A DNA stretch of 64,000 nt from Planktothrix agardhii NIES-204. GTDB lineage: Bacteria; Cyanobacteriota; Cyanobacteriia; Cyanobacteriales; Microcoleaceae. The position numbers were made by a program, and so were the translations under genes. The notes below the pieces were generated by a model. It was given only the letters and a program-made list of their open reading frames with translations. It had not been told where the DNA came from and ran no database searches. This document shows, one piece after another, positions 24,883 to 33,890 of this stretch. How positions within the stretch are numbered: position 1 is the first letter of the stretch; every line of letters starts with the position of its first letter. Location of the stretch: NCBI GenBank assembly GCA_003609755.1, contig AP017991.1:1-64000 (forward strand). Reading direction: 5' to 3'.

Positions 24883-25842
24883 TTAAACCACAGAAGCAAC
24901 TGCATCGGGATCGGACTCTCCAGCATGATAGGAACTCCGCACTAATGGCCCAGAGCGGACGTGAGCAAACCCGATTTTGGTGGCGATCGCTCCCAAATGC
25001 TGAAATTCTTCCGGTGTCCAATATTTTCGCACGGGAAGATGTTTCAGGGACGGACGCATATATTGACCCAGGGTAATTCGGTCACATCCGGCTTCCCGTA
25101 AATCTTCCAGGGTTTGAATAATTTCGGCTTCGGTTTCTCCATGTCCTAACATTAAGCCGGATTTTGTGGGAATGCGGGGATCAAGTTGTTTCACAATTCT
25201 TAATACGTCCAGCGATCGCCCATACTTAGCCCCCCTTCTCACTGGTGCTTGCAGTCTTTGGACTGTTTCGACATTATGGTTATAACAGGCAGGTTCCGCT
25301 TCAACTACGGTGGCAATCCGTTGATATTGGAGTTCCTGGGGATTACCGCCCCCTTGCCCGCCCCAAAAATCCGCCGTCAGGACTTCAATCTGGGTTTCGG
25401 GGTTAAGCTCTCGAATTCTGTCCATTGTCGCCACGAACCACCGGGCCCCCCCATCGGCCAAATCATCCCTGGCCACGGAAGTTAAGACCACATAGCCTAA
25501 CCCTAAAATTTGTACAGCTTCGGCCACTTTTTGGGGTTCTTCGGGATCAAGGGGCATCGGTGCATGACCCTTATCCACTTGACAAAAGCCACAGGAGCGG
25601 GTACAAGTTGGCCCCATTAATAAAAAAGTTGCGGTTTTCTGGGCATAACATTCCCCCCGGTTGGGACAACGACCTTCCTCACAAATCGTATGAATTTGGC
25701 GCTGTTTGATAATCCGTTGTACAGAGGATAATTCACTGGCCTTACCGATGGGACGACGTAACCAGGCCGGGATAGGTTCAATGGCATTTTGATCCCGATC
25801 ACGATAAGATTGTTCTAGTGCTAAATCAGAAGGGGCGGACAT
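24883..25842 (-). CDS. lipA: Lipoyl synthase
   Basis: The protein is 319 aa with ATG at 25842; a TTG two codons earlier was not preferred. It is a radical-SAM enzyme that inserts two sulfurs into octanoyl groups on lipoyl domains. Both iron-sulfur sites are intact: the auxiliary cluster cysteines C54, C59, C65 ([12 protein letters not shown]) and the radical-SAM CxxxCxxC at C80, C84, C87 (CTRSCGFC). The C-terminal RSSYHAGE contains the conserved Ser that ligates the auxiliary cluster. Many cyanobacteria have two lipA paralogues; only one is seen here. Confidence 0.96.
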   Translation of the reverse strand: MSAPSDLALEQSYRDRDQNAIEPIPAWLRRPIGKASELSSVQRIIKQRQIHTICEEGRCPNRGECYAQKTATFLLMGPTCTRSCGFCQVDKGHAPMPLDPEEPQKVAEAVQILGLGYVVLTSVARDDLADGGARWFVATMDRIRELNPETQIEVLTADFWGGQGGGNPQELQYQRIATVVEAEPACYNHNVETVQRLQAPVRRGAKYGRSLDVLRIVKQLDPRIPTKSGLMLGHGETEAEIIQTLEDLREAGCDRITLGQYMRPSLKHLPVRKYWTPEEFQHLGAIATKIGFAHVRSGPLVRSSYHAGESDPDAVASVV

Positions 25843-25983
25843 ATTCAAGTTCCGTTGTTATTTTGGCTTCTTCTCAGATTAATCTAGTTATGTATTCTAA
25901 AGATGCAGGTCTTTTTAATCATTGGATCACTTTAACCCAATATAATAATAGTTAACGCATCATTATCGTTATGGGAGTTAGTT

Positions 25984-26553
25984 GTGGCAGGTCGGAAAAT
26001 ACTGGTTATTGATGATAGTAAAGTAATTAGAGTTCGAGTCAGAGAAATGTTACCCCCTGGTAACTTTGAGGTATTAGAAGCCAAAGATGGCAAAGAAGGA
26101 CTCGAATTCGTGCAAAAAGAACATCCCAATTTAATTATGCTGGATTTCCTCCTGCCTAAGTTAAGTGGCTGGGATGTGTTTCAGCGAATTCAAGCGGATG
26201 AAACCTTGCGGCGCATTCCCCTTGTCCTGATGTCGGGACGGAAAGAAGAAGTCACCGAAAAAATTTCTGAACCCTTTCAATATTTTGAATTTATTGAAAA
26301 GCCCTTTGAGAAGAATCAACTAATTTCTGCAATTAAATTGGCCTTCCAAAAAGCCAATCTCCCCCGGCCACCCCTATCCACCCCTGGAACTCCTGCACCG
26401 ACTTCTGCACCTGCTCCTCAAGTTTCTCATGCTGGAGACGCGACGGATATTGCAGCAATTAAGGCTCAAATGGATACAATGCAGGCGGAACTGGATGCCT
26501 TGAAAAAACAAGTGTTGCAACTGAAAAGATTCATTCAGGGGAAATTAAAGTAG
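25984..26553 (+). CDS. Response regulator receiver protein with C-terminal coiled coil
   Basis: The protein is 189 aa with a GTG start. A CheY-like receiver domain (1-118) has the acidic pair D10-D11, phospho-acceptor D54 (IMLDFLLPK), and the conserved Thr/Ser and Lys in LMSGRKEE and FIEKPFE. A Pro/Thr/Ala-rich linker (about 122-148) leads to a coiled coil (IAAIKAQMDTMQAELDALKK) at the end. There is no DNA-binding or enzyme output, so it probably signals through protein contacts. A TATAAT-like box lies about 45 bp upstream. The cognate kinase is not in the window. Confidence 0.9.
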   Translation: MAGRKILVIDDSKVIRVRVREMLPPGNFEVLEAKDGKEGLEFVQKEHPNLIMLDFLLPKLSGWDVFQRIQADETLRRIPLVLMSGRKEEVTEKISEPFQYFEFIEKPFEKNQLISAIKLAFQKANLPRPPLSTPGTPAPTSAPAPQVSHAGDATDIAAIKAQMDTMQAELDALKKQVLQLKRFIQGKLK

Positions 26554-26560
26554 AAATATT

Positions 26561-26595
26561 GACAGTTGACTGTTGATAGTTGACTGTTAATAGTT
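26561..26595. repeat. Heptanucleotide STRR, GACTGTT-type x5
   Basis: Units GACAGTT, GACTGTT, GATAGTT, GACTGTT, AATAGTT in phase between the response regulator and the kinase gene. Confidence 0.55.
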
Positions 26596-26616
26596 GAACG
26601 ACAACTGATCAGAAAT

Positions 26617-27642
26617 ATGATACTGGATGCTTCATTTTTGACCCAATTAAACGCCGCAATGGATTCATTATTAAAACGAATGAATCTATTTTCCCAGGCG
26701 CGGGTTTTGGTGGTAGGGGATTTAACTTTAGATGAATTTTTGACAGGTCAAGTGGAACGTTTATCCCGTGAAGCTCCGGTATTAATTCTCCGCCATGAAC
26801 ATACCCATCAAATTCCTGGGGGGGGTGCGAATGCGGTTTACAATTTGGCAAAATTAGGAGCCTCGGTAAAGGTTGCTGGACTGGTGGGAAAGGATGATCA
26901 AGGAATTGCCCTTTGTGGAATTTTTGAACAGGCGGGAATTGATATTGGGGGAATTTTTATTGATCCCAACCGTCCCACGGTAACGAAAACTCGGATTTCG
27001 GGTCATGCTCGTCAATCTGTTACCCAACAAATTGTCAGAGTTGATCGCAAATCTGACGAATTACCGGATATTAAATTACAGTTAAAATTAGCTGAATATA
27101 TTAGTGAAAATATTGATACTGTAGATGCGGTGGTTTGTTCAGATTATGGGGATGGAGTTTTAACCCAATTGGTAATTGAATCGGCATTAAAAGCTCCTTT
27201 AACTATTGTTGATACTCAAAAAGATTTACCTAGATTTACGGGTGCAACTTTGTTTACTCCTAACCTTCCTGAAGCGGAAAAAGCTGTGGGATATTCGATT
27301 AAAAATCAGCGAACTTTACAACAGGCGGGACAGGATTTATTAAGATTAACTCAAGCTAGTTCAATGTTAATTACACGCGGGGAAGAAGGAATGAGTTTGT
27401 TTGAGGGAGAGCAACAATTTCAAATCCCGCCTTTTAATCGCACGGATGTTTTTGATGTTACGGGTGCAGGAGATACGGTCGTGGCGGCTTTAACTTTGGG
27501 TTTATGTACGGGTTCATCGTTGTGGGAATCGGCAGTTTTAGGGAATTTAGCGGCTAGTTTAGTCGTGCGTCAATTTGGAACGGCGACAACAACAATTGAA
27601 GAAATGAAAGAGGCTTTGCGATCGCTTTTAAATCCAGAATAA
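26617..27642 (+). CDS. rfaE1: PfkB-family sugar kinase, D-glycero-beta-D-manno-heptose-7-phosphate kinase-like
   Basis: The protein is 341 aa. Ribokinase-fold motifs in order: VLVVGDLTLDEFLTGQVERL, IPGGGANAVYNLAKLGA (substrate site), VVCSDYGDGVL, TPNLPEAE, and the ATP/catalytic-base motif DVTGAGDTVVAALTLG. The order and sequence fit the RfaE/HldE kinase domain, which phosphorylates heptose-7-phosphate at C1 for LPS heptose synthesis. The adenylyltransferase half of the E. coli bifunctional enzyme is absent, so this is the single-domain type. Another related sugar kinase cannot be excluded. An alternative in-frame ATG lies 14 codons downstream. Confidence 0.85.
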   Translation: MILDASFLTQLNAAMDSLLKRMNLFSQARVLVVGDLTLDEFLTGQVERLSREAPVLILRHEHTHQIPGGGANAVYNLAKLGASVKVAGLVGKDDQGIALCGIFEQAGIDIGGIFIDPNRPTVTKTRISGHARQSVTQQIVRVDRKSDELPDIKLQLKLAEYISENIDTVDAVVCSDYGDGVLTQLVIESALKAPLTIVDTQKDLPRFTGATLFTPNLPEAEKAVGYSIKNQRTLQQAGQDLLRLTQASSMLITRGEEGMSLFEGEQQFQIPPFNRTDVFDVTGAGDTVVAALTLGLCTGSSLWESAVLGNLAASLVVRQFGTATTTIEEMKEALRSLLNPE

Positions 27643-27648
27643 TCAATA

Positions 27649-27711
27649 GGTAATGGGTAATGGGTAATGGGTAATAGGTTTTAGGTTTTAGGTTTTAGGT
27701 AATGGGTGATG
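27649..27711. repeat. Heptanucleotide STRR array, 9 units
   Basis: Nine in-phase 7-bp units: GGTAATG x3, GGTAATA, GGTTTTA x3, GGTAATG, GGTGATG. Sub-blocks of identical units show local expansion. Confidence 0.7.
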
Positions 27712-27795
27712 AACAGTTAACTGGTACGGGCGGGTTCATCGAGATTTAGGTGATTAACAAAGATTTAGCACCAACCCGCCCCTACAACTGATTAC

Positions 27796-27823
27796 TTGAC
27801 AAATATTGATTTTAAGATAAGAT
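27796..27823 (+). promoter_or_regulatory. Sigma70-type promoter of the CADD-like gene
   Basis: A consensus -35 TTGACA (27796-27801), 16-bp spacer and TAAGAT (27818-27823) lie 30 bp upstream of the ATG at 27854, which has AGGAAAG as ribosome-binding site. Confidence 0.5.
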
Positions 27824-27853
27824 TCTGGGGAACCGATATTTATAGGAAAGCGA

Positions 27854-28552
27854 ATGTTAACCCAAGATCAGCCTTTAACTGAAACGGTATTTCTGGCTAA
27901 ACTCAACGAAATTATTGAAAGTAATCACCTGCTCAAGCACCCCTTTTATCAAATGTGGACGGAAGGGAAGCTGACATTAACCATGTTACAAGAGTATGCC
28001 CAGGAATATTATTTGCACGTTCATAACTTCCCCACCTATGTCAGTGCCACCCATGCGGCTTGTGATGACATCAACATTCGCAAAATGTTATTAGAAAACC
28101 TGATTGAAGAAGAACGGGGCTCGGCCCATCATCCCGAATTATGGTTACAGTTTGCAGAAGGTTTAGGAGTAGAACGGAGTGCTGTTCTTGACCGTCAACC
28201 TTTAAATAAAACCCAAGAATCTGTTAAAATTCTGAAAAAATTATCGCGTAGTGAAGAAGCAGAAAAAGGGTTGGCCGCACTCTATGCTTATGAATCCCAA
28301 TTTCCTGAAGTTTCTACCACAAAAATTGCCGGATTAGAAGAATTTTATGGTATTAAAGAAGAATCAGCTTTATCCTTCTTTAAAGTTCATGAAAAAGCTG
28401 ATGAAATCCATAGTCAAATGACTCGTAAAGCTTTGTTACAACTGTGTCAAACCACCGAACAACAACGAGCCGCATTAGACTCCGTACAAACAGCCGTTGA
28501 TGCGTTTAACTTGCTTTTAGACGGTGTTTACGAAGAATATTGTCAGAATTAA
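27854..28552 (+). CDS. CADD/PqqC-like iron-containing redox protein, probable pABA synthesis
   Basis: The protein is 232 aa, an all-alpha heme-oxygenase-like fold. Metal-ligand type motifs are visible: YYLHVHNFPTYVSATHA, ENLIEEERGSAHHPELW, LYAYESQFPEVS and FFKVHEKADEIHS. These match the CADD family (Chlamydia protein associating with death domains and relatives), di-metal oxygenases that supply p-aminobenzoate for folate in organisms lacking the usual pathway. A PqqC-like role is less likely because no PQQ genes are present. folK, another folate gene, is at 54417 but not linked. Confidence 0.82.
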   Translation: MLTQDQPLTETVFLAKLNEIIESNHLLKHPFYQMWTEGKLTLTMLQEYAQEYYLHVHNFPTYVSATHAACDDINIRKMLLENLIEEERGSAHHPELWLQFAEGLGVERSAVLDRQPLNKTQESVKILKKLSRSEEAEKGLAALYAYESQFPEVSTTKIAGLEEFYGIKEESALSFFKVHEKADEIHSQMTRKALLQLCQTTEQQRAALDSVQTAVDAFNLLLDGVYEEYCQN

Positions 28553-28572
28553 AGTCTAATATCAAGCGGTAG

Positions 28573-28592
28573 GGGCGAATAGCCATTCGCCC
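28573..28592. terminator. Hairpin between convergent genes
   Basis: GGGCGAAT, AGCC loop, ATTCGCCC: a perfect 8-bp stem 20 bp after the CADD-like gene, between it and the convergent secreted-protein gene. No long T-run follows. Confidence 0.4.
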
Positions 28593-28652
28593 TTACCTGA
28601 TTTAGACAGACTCACCCTTTGGGTAGAGGCGTGGGGCTTTTGCTATTTAATC

Positions 28653-29069
28653 TTAAATTAGTTCAACCATTCCATTAGAACTAATACTAATATTTTTATG
28701 ACCTGCACCACCTGAAGAAATATTGACGGTCAGTTCATTTTTTTCCTCGTCAAATGTTGGTTTCATCCCCAGACGAGTGCCATCTTGGGTATAAACTAAA
28801 ATGTTGACTTCCCCCGGCTTCGTTTTTATCTGGGAAAACGGTAGAACAGTTGATTGTCCACTGGCTAAAGTTTTAGAGGGATTTTGACTTAAACCAAATA
28901 AAACAGGTTTTCCCGCTTCATTGATGAGTCGAACTGTAAAGGGTTTATCGGTTTTAACCCGAAATCCGGTATAAATTTGGGCAACACTGGGACTAGGGGA
29001 GAATACAACAGGGGTAACGAAACCTAATATTCCGACCAAAGCAACCGTCGTTAGAAGTTTGATTTTCAT
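28653..29069 (-). CDS. Secreted hypothetical protein
   Basis: The protein is 138 aa. A clear signal peptide (MKIKLLTTVALVGILGFVTP ... PSVAQ, cleavage near residue 31) is followed by a beta-rich domain (FRVKTDKPFTVRLINEAGK, LASGQSTVLPF, VNILVYTQDGTRLG, ELTVNISSGGAGHKNI). It should be periplasmic. No family recognised; similar small exported beta proteins are frequent in cyanobacteria. Confidence 0.75.
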   Translation of the reverse strand: MKIKLLTTVALVGILGFVTPVVFSPSPSVAQIYTGFRVKTDKPFTVRLINEAGKPVLFGLSQNPSKTLASGQSTVLPFSQIKTKPGEVNILVYTQDGTRLGMKPTFDEEKNELTVNISSGGAGHKNISISSNGMVELI

Positions 29070-29217
29070 AGATTTTATGGAATTAAATCAGAATGAGTTT
29101 GGTAATTATTCTAGTCTATATTTTTGAACTTCACACTTTAATTTTTTTAGCTTGTCTTTGATAAAAATTTTATATTTTCTCAACATTTCAACTAGATTAG
29201 ACTATTTAACAAAACCC

Positions 29218-30900
29218 CTAAATTCCATGACTTTTCCCAATCACCCAATTCCGACGGAAAAAACGGGATAGGGCCGATTCTTCTAGTTGTAAAACAATTG
29301 GACGACCATGGGGACAGGTACGAGGATTGCGGGTTTTCATCCATTGATCTAATATGGTTTGCATCTGGGTTAAACTCAGGGGTGTGCCATTTTTGATCGC
29401 ACTCCGACAGGCGGTGGCGACCTGTGCGGTTTGTAAATCTCCTCCTAAACTTAATTCTAATAAGGCTTCTGAACAATCACTACGTTTGATTAGTAATTCC
29501 GGGGCGTTTCTGACTACCCAAACCCCGTCTCCAAAGGGATCAACTTCTAATCCTAAACGCTGCATTTGTTCTAATTGTGCTGTTGATAAGGATTGTAAAA
29601 TAATGCTGGGTTCGAGGGGAATTAATCGCCATTGATCACAGATTTGTTCATATAAAATCCGTTCATGGGCAATATGTTGTTCAATTAACCATAATCCGCT
29701 AGAATGTTCGGCAATAATATAGGTATTTAAAACTTGGGCGATCGCTTTTATTTCTAATATTCCTAATTCGGTTTGACAGCTTGTAGCATCTAACTGAGTT
29801 TCCGAATTAATATTATAGCTGCCTTTTTCTTCCGATACTTTTAATAACTTCTCAATCCGATTTTGCGGAGGAGAAATTCGCTCAAAATTTAACCTTAAAG
29901 CCTGTTCAATTCCTTGACTAATCAGTTCTTGCCATTGGTTCAAATTCTGGAGATAAACTTCACTTTTATCCGGGTTTCTATTCCAGTCTATTTGTTCGGG
30001 GAACAGGTGTAAATGTACAAAACAAATGGGATAGCGATCGCGGGGACAGGTGCGTGCTAGGGCGGTTAATAGGGTTTGTTCTAATTCCGGCGATCGCACC
30101 ATTCGGCCATTAATAGCAACCTTCACCCAATCGGGTCGGCGACGTGAAGCGCGATCGGGTAATCCTAATATTAATTCAATTTCCTTTAGATTAATATTAT
30201 CATAATCTGGCGGAATTTTCAAATAAAATAAATCACTGAATTGAATATTTTTAATAATCTGGGGTAAAATCTGTTGAGCATTCACCCCCGGACTAATTTG
30301 AAACCAAGGATTATTGCCTTGACGCAGTTGCCAAGTTACTTGGGGATGACATAAAGCAATTTGCTGAATTATTAACTGAATACCGCGCAATTGTTGAGCC
30401 GAAGCAGGTAAAGATTGACGTCGATTTTGCCAATTTTCAAACAAATTAGAAACTGTAATAACTGTTCCCTGGGCGACAGCAATAGTTTCGGTTTTAACAA
30501 CTTCTCCTTGATGATTATAACTAATACGCCAACCGGAATTAGCAAGGGAAGGACAACTAGGACGGCTAATAATTTCTAAATCCGATAATTGGGCTAAACT
30601 GTGTAAGGCTTCCCCCCGAAATCCTAAACTATTAATTTGAAATAAATCGGTAATCGTGTTAATTTTACTCGTACTATGGGCGACGGCAGCTTGTTTTAAA
30701 TTAGTTAAGTCCATTCCTAAACCATTATCTACCACTTGCACCCGCCAAGACTCCGGCCAGACTGAAATTGTAATCCGGTTTGCTTGGGCATCTAAGGCAT
30801 TTTCAACTAATTCCCGAACCACCGCCACTAAGGAGTCAATGACTTCACTCGCCGCAATTAAATCAACAACATCTTTGGGGAGAGGACGAATAGAATTCAA
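29218..30900 (-). CDS. mutL: DNA mismatch repair protein MutL
   Basis: The protein is 560 aa, the short cyanobacterial type. GHKL ATPase motifs: ELVENALDAQANRITI, VDNGLGM, SLGFRGEALHSLAQL. The transducer region has RRRPDWVKVAINGRMVRSPEL. The C-terminal dimerisation domain carries IEQHIAHERILYE, a variant of the DQHAxxExxxxE endonuclease metal motif with E for the first D and I for A, and the zinc-type CPHGRP motif near the end. It couples MutS to nicking of the new strand. The first ATPase motif (IAASEVIDSLVAVVREL) departs from the usual AAGEVV sequence. Confidence 0.93.
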   Translation of the reverse strand: MNSIRPLPKDVVDLIAASEVIDSLVAVVRELVENALDAQANRITISVWPESWRVQVVDNGLGMDLTNLKQAAVAHSTSKINTITDLFQINSLGFRGEALHSLAQLSDLEIISRPSCPSLANSGWRISYNHQGEVVKTETIAVAQGTVITVSNLFENWQNRRQSLPASAQQLRGIQLIIQQIALCHPQVTWQLRQGNNPWFQISPGVNAQQILPQIIKNIQFSDLFYLKIPPDYDNINLKEIELILGLPDRASRRRPDWVKVAINGRMVRSPELEQTLLTALARTCPRDRYPICFVHLHLFPEQIDWNRNPDKSEVYLQNLNQWQELISQGIEQALRLNFERISPPQNRIEKLLKVSEEKGSYNINSETQLDATSCQTELGILEIKAIAQVLNTYIIAEHSSGLWLIEQHIAHERILYEQICDQWRLIPLEPSIILQSLSTAQLEQMQRLGLEVDPFGDGVWVVRNAPELLIKRSDCSEALLELSLGGDLQTAQVATACRSAIKNGTPLSLTQMQTILDQWMKTRNPRTCPHGRPIVLQLEESALSRFFRRNWVIGKSHGI

Positions 30901-30944
30901 GGAAATAGGTAATGGGTAATGGGTAATAGGTTTAAAGTTTAATT

Positions 30945-31133
30945 CTAGTTTAATTTGACTTCTTCGGCAACTTCAGCGTGCATTTCTTTTAGTTGAGTTT
31001 GGGGGAGTTTAATATAAAAAGTAGTGCCTTGATTGGGAACGGATTTAAACCGAATTTGACCGCCATGGGCATCAATATAGCTAAGAAATCGGTGGGAGGA
31101 TATATCCATTTTTATAACCAGGGTTGTGATCAA
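30945..31133 (-). pseudogene. Histidine kinase C-terminal fragment
   Basis: About 50 residues (YIDAHGGQIRFKSVPNQG, TTFYIKLPQTQ) are the G2 box and last strand of a histidine-kinase ATPase domain, with a short acidic tail. Everything upstream (sensor, dimerisation, N and G1 boxes) is missing, and the preceding codons (ITTLVIKMDISSHRF) do not fit. A decayed remnant just upstream of mutL. Confidence 0.65.
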
Positions 31134-31263
31134 AAATTAGGGTAATCTGGTTTGGTGATATTCAGTATCGGAATTAATCAATTTGAGGGCTGAAAAAGGC
31201 AGCTTTCAATAAGGGCAAATTGCTTTTGGAGATTAGAAAAATACAACCGGATAGTATAATAAA

Positions 31264-31773
31264 TTATAGCGTAGATGTTCCCAGCATTTGAGCCAAAGAT
31301 GTTTGCAATATCGGGGGTAAACGACGCATAATTTTCCCCGTTTGTCCATCAATAGGAACCAAAGTCACTTGGGCGCTGAGATAGTGGGATTGACCATCTA
31401 GGGATTCAATCCGGTATTCCCAGGGAATTCGTACCCCCTTAGTAGGTAGGATTCGACTTTTAACCACCACCTGCATTCCCATTTTCACGGGTTTATAGTA
31501 GTGAATGTTCAACTCGACAACGGGTAATTCGCAACCCATTTCTACTAAGGTATGATACTCTAATCCCGCCAAACGTAACCGTTCTACCCGGGCTTCTTCC
31601 ATCCAAGATATATAGGTTCCATGCCAAACGATACCACCATAATCGGTATGGTGGGGAGAAACCCGCACAACATAGTCAAACCAAGGGGTTGACCGGAGAG
31701 TATCCGTTGAGCAGGGGGACTGGGGAACGGGATTTGTTTCAAACACTTTACAAATAGATTTAGAACGCAACAT
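31264..31773 (-). CDS. Acyl-CoA thioesterase, 4HBT hot-dog family
   Basis: The protein is 169 aa. The hot-dog motif VSPHHTDYGGIVWHGTYISWMEE aligns with 4-hydroxybenzoyl-CoA and DHNA-CoA thioesterases, the Asp in HTDYGG being the usual catalytic acid, followed by ELPVVELNIHYYKPVKMG and RIPWEYRIES. About 25 extra residues precede the domain. In cyanobacteria such enzymes can serve phylloquinone synthesis (DHNA-CoA hydrolysis), but linkage to other menaquinone genes is absent, so substrate is open. Confidence 0.85.
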   Translation of the reverse strand: MLRSKSICKVFETNPVPQSPCSTDTLRSTPWFDYVVRVSPHHTDYGGIVWHGTYISWMEEARVERLRLAGLEYHTLVEMGCELPVVELNIHYYKPVKMGMQVVVKSRILPTKGVRIPWEYRIESLDGQSHYLSAQVTLVPIDGQTGKIMRRLPPILQTSLAQMLGTSTL

Positions 31774-31887
31774 TTCTACAAATTATCTGTCAACACGGGG
31801 GATTATTCTAGGTATGGATACTGTTTGATCCGTGTTGGATAGATCTGAGCCCTGATAAATAATCTATTTTAATCTGAAGGAAAACCC

Positions 31888-32742
31888 ATGATAAAAAAAA
31901 TTCTAGTTGCGGTTGCCGGTCGGGGATTATGTGAAGAAATGCTGAATATGCTTTTGGATATCCCCTCTTTCCAACAAGCATCGGTCACGCTTCTACACGT
32001 TGTTTCCCCTGAAGTGAGTTCGGATACGATGTCGGAAAAGTTAACTGAGGCTGGGAAAATTCTGGCCGAAGCTGTTACCTTGATTAAACTCGACCCTAAG
32101 CAAATTAATCCTCTACTTAAACAAGGTGATCCTAAAGATATCGTTTGTCAAGTGGCCAACGAGGAAGATGTGGATTTAATTATTATGGGTTCCCGGGGTT
32201 TAGGACTTCTACAAGCGATTCTGGAAAACTCCGTCAGTCAGTATGTGTTTCAACTCACCACTCGTCCGATGCTATTAGTCAAGGACGATATCTATGTCAA
32301 AAAACTGCGTAAAATTATGGTGGCGGTGGATAATTCCGAAGCATCCAAACAGTGTTTACAATTGGCAATTTCCTTTGCTAAAGATATTGCTGGGACTCAA
32401 CTAATTTTAGTCCACATTAATAAAGATATATCAGGGAAATCGAGCCAAGATTTCAGTAATAATGCCGAAAAAGATCCTATTTTAGCCCCGGCAATTGAAG
32501 AAGTAAAACGCATGGGAATCAGCTATCGTTGTGTTAGTGGGATTGGTAAACCAGGCCCAGAATTGTGTAGCGTTGCTGAAGAATTGGGGGCGGATTTATT
32601 AATGTTAGGTTCCCCAGACCGTCGCCCCAACATGGCTAAGAGCTTTATTGACTTAGACCGATTGTTGGGAAGTTCCCTCTCAGATTATGTCCGAGTTTAT
32701 GCTAATTGTCCTGTGTTGTTAACACGGACAACGGCAAAATAA
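31888..32742 (+). CDS. Universal stress protein, tandem UspA domains
   Basis: The protein is 284 aa with two Usp domains in tandem (about 1-138 and 144-284). The first ends with the ATP-binding signature GSRGLGLLQAILENSVSQYV; the second has IMVAVDNSEASKQCLQLAI but a degenerate loop (LGSPDRRPNMAKSFIDLDRL, GSSLSDYVRVYANCPVLL). The N-terminal valine/lysine start (MIKKILVAVAGRG) is typical. Cytosolic stress-response protein; two hairpins follow the gene. Confidence 0.9.
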   Translation: MIKKILVAVAGRGLCEEMLNMLLDIPSFQQASVTLLHVVSPEVSSDTMSEKLTEAGKILAEAVTLIKLDPKQINPLLKQGDPKDIVCQVANEEDVDLIIMGSRGLGLLQAILENSVSQYVFQLTTRPMLLVKDDIYVKKLRKIMVAVDNSEASKQCLQLAISFAKDIAGTQLILVHINKDISGKSSQDFSNNAEKDPILAPAIEEVKRMGISYRCVSGIGKPGPELCSVAEELGADLLMLGSPDRRPNMAKSFIDLDRLLGSSLSDYVRVYANCPVLLTRTTAK

Positions 32743-32762
32743 TCCACTCTGAATTAACAAAT

Positions 32763-32820
32763 AAGTAGTTGCACAAAATAAATTACCTAGTTGAGAGAGG
32801 GAACACCGGAACAGCCCCCC
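32763..32820. repeat. 58-bp dispersed repeat, inverted partner at 50302-50359
   Basis: AAGTAGTTGCACAAAATAAA...CCCCCC matches the reverse complement of 50302-50359 at 56 of 58 positions. The GGGAACACCGGAACAGCCCCCC end is shared with the MITE-like family at 43093 and 52165. Confidence 0.7.
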
Positions 32821-32836
32821 CAAACCCAGGGCTGTT
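32810..32836 (+). terminator. Hairpin after universal stress gene
   Basis: AACAGCCC (32810-32817) pairs with GGGCTGTT (32829-32836) and is followed by TCATTTTA. Located 68 bp after the usp stop. Confidence 0.45.
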
Positions 32837-32865
32837 TCATTTTACGGCGGGGTGGATGTCAAAAT

Positions 32866-32903
32866 AAAAAGCGCCACAGTAACAGTCTGATGGCGCTTTT
32901 TTT
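32866..32903. terminator. Rho-independent terminator, bidirectional (usp / psbM)
   Basis: AAAAAGCGCCA (32866-32876) and TGGCGCTTTTTTT (32891-32903) form a strong stem with A- and T-runs on either side, so it can stop transcription of usp from the left and of psbM from the right, whose stop is 38 bp away. Confidence 0.8.
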
Positions 32904-32940
32904 GAATTAAAATTCAATCAAAATTCAGGAAGAACTGGTA

Positions 32941-33054
32941 TTAACCTTGTTTACCATCCTGACTTTGGGTTTGAATATACAGAATCAACAGAAAAACCGC
33001 AGGAACTGACACAAACAAAATGCTGGCAACAAATCCTAAATCATTAACTTGCAT
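32941..33054 (-). CDS. psbM: Photosystem II protein PsbM
   Basis: The protein is 37 aa. [20 protein letters not shown], then [17 protein letters not shown], is a near-canonical PsbM: a short polar N-terminus and one transmembrane helix. It is a small subunit at the dimer interface of photosystem II in the thylakoid membrane. Single gene, followed by a strong terminator. The C-terminal tail is slightly longer than the usual ending. Confidence 0.95.
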   Translation of the reverse strand: MQVNDLGFVASILFVSVPAVFLLILYIQTQSQDGKQG

Positions 33055-33256
33055 AATTACCCTACCTTAACTTAAATGGGAAATTCAAATACCTCTAGGA
33101 TATCATTAATTAGCGTTTTTGAATAGATTGATTTTATAGTGGGGAATAGGGAATTACGAATGGGTTTTGGGTTTTGGGTGATATTCAGCGAGCGAGGACG
33201 CTCGCACTGCTTCTGCTCTCCCTGCTTCTCCTTCCCCAGTTTAAATACTTAATAGC

Positions 33257-33844
33257 TTACCAAATCGAAGTTAAATCCAATACAAAACCGGGCAAAATAT
33301 CCTCGCCTGAAACTTGATTAGGGTGTGCCAAGATTTCCACATCTTGATGCAGACGATAAACTTCAATTTGTTGCTGTTTACGATTAATTAACCAACCTAA
33401 TTTTGCCCCATTCTCCTGATATTCTTGCATTTTTTGACGAGTTTTTTCTAAACTATCACTTGGAGACATTAATTCCACCACAAAATCAGGACACAAAGGC
33501 ACAAATTTATCTTGTTGTTCAGGTGTTAAAGATTCCCAACGTTCTCGACTTACCCAAGAAGCATCAGGAGCGCGGTCAGCACCATTAGGAAGGGTAAAAC
33601 CCGTATTGGAATCAAAAACTTCACCTAAATTATTCTGACGTTTCCAGACTAAAAGTTGAAAAATTAAATCAGCATTCCGTTTACCTGTATTTCCTCCAGT
33701 TGGTGGCATAATAATTAACTCTCCTGAAGTCGTGCGTTCAAATTGAAAATCATTATTTTCTTGACACAATTGCCAAAATTGTTCCGAGGTTAAATCCAGT
33801 TTTAATTTTAAAATCGGCGGTAAGGTCAGAATATTGGTTTCCAT
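33257..33844 (-). CDS. Uma2 family endonuclease (DUF820), copy 1
   Basis: The protein is 195 aa with a PD-(D/E)xK-like fold: DFQFERTTSGELIIMPPTGG, RAPDASWVSRERW (catalytic Asp), PDFVVELMSPSDSLEKTRQK (ExMS motif with the metal-binding Glu), YQENGAKLGWLIN. The family is greatly expanded in cyanobacteria and of uncertain role; putative nuclease. It is a tandem duplicate of the gene at 33891-34478: the proteins are identical outside a short N-terminal stretch and residues about 56-72. Confidence 0.88.
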   Translation of the reverse strand: METNILTLPPILKLKLDLTSEQFWQLCQENNDFQFERTTSGELIIMPPTGGNTGKRNADLIFQLLVWKRQNNLGEVFDSNTGFTLPNGADRAPDASWVSRERWESLTPEQQDKFVPLCPDFVVELMSPSDSLEKTRQKMQEYQENGAKLGWLINRKQQQIEVYRLHQDVEILAHPNQVSGEDILPGFVLDLTSIW

Positions 33845-33890
33845 AGTAATTTGGGTTTTTGAAGGGAATGGGGATTAAATACTAAATCGC

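Noticed and set aside
29354-30919. Plus-strand frames opposite mutL
   Set aside because: Antisense shadows of the mutL coding sequence with no independent motif.
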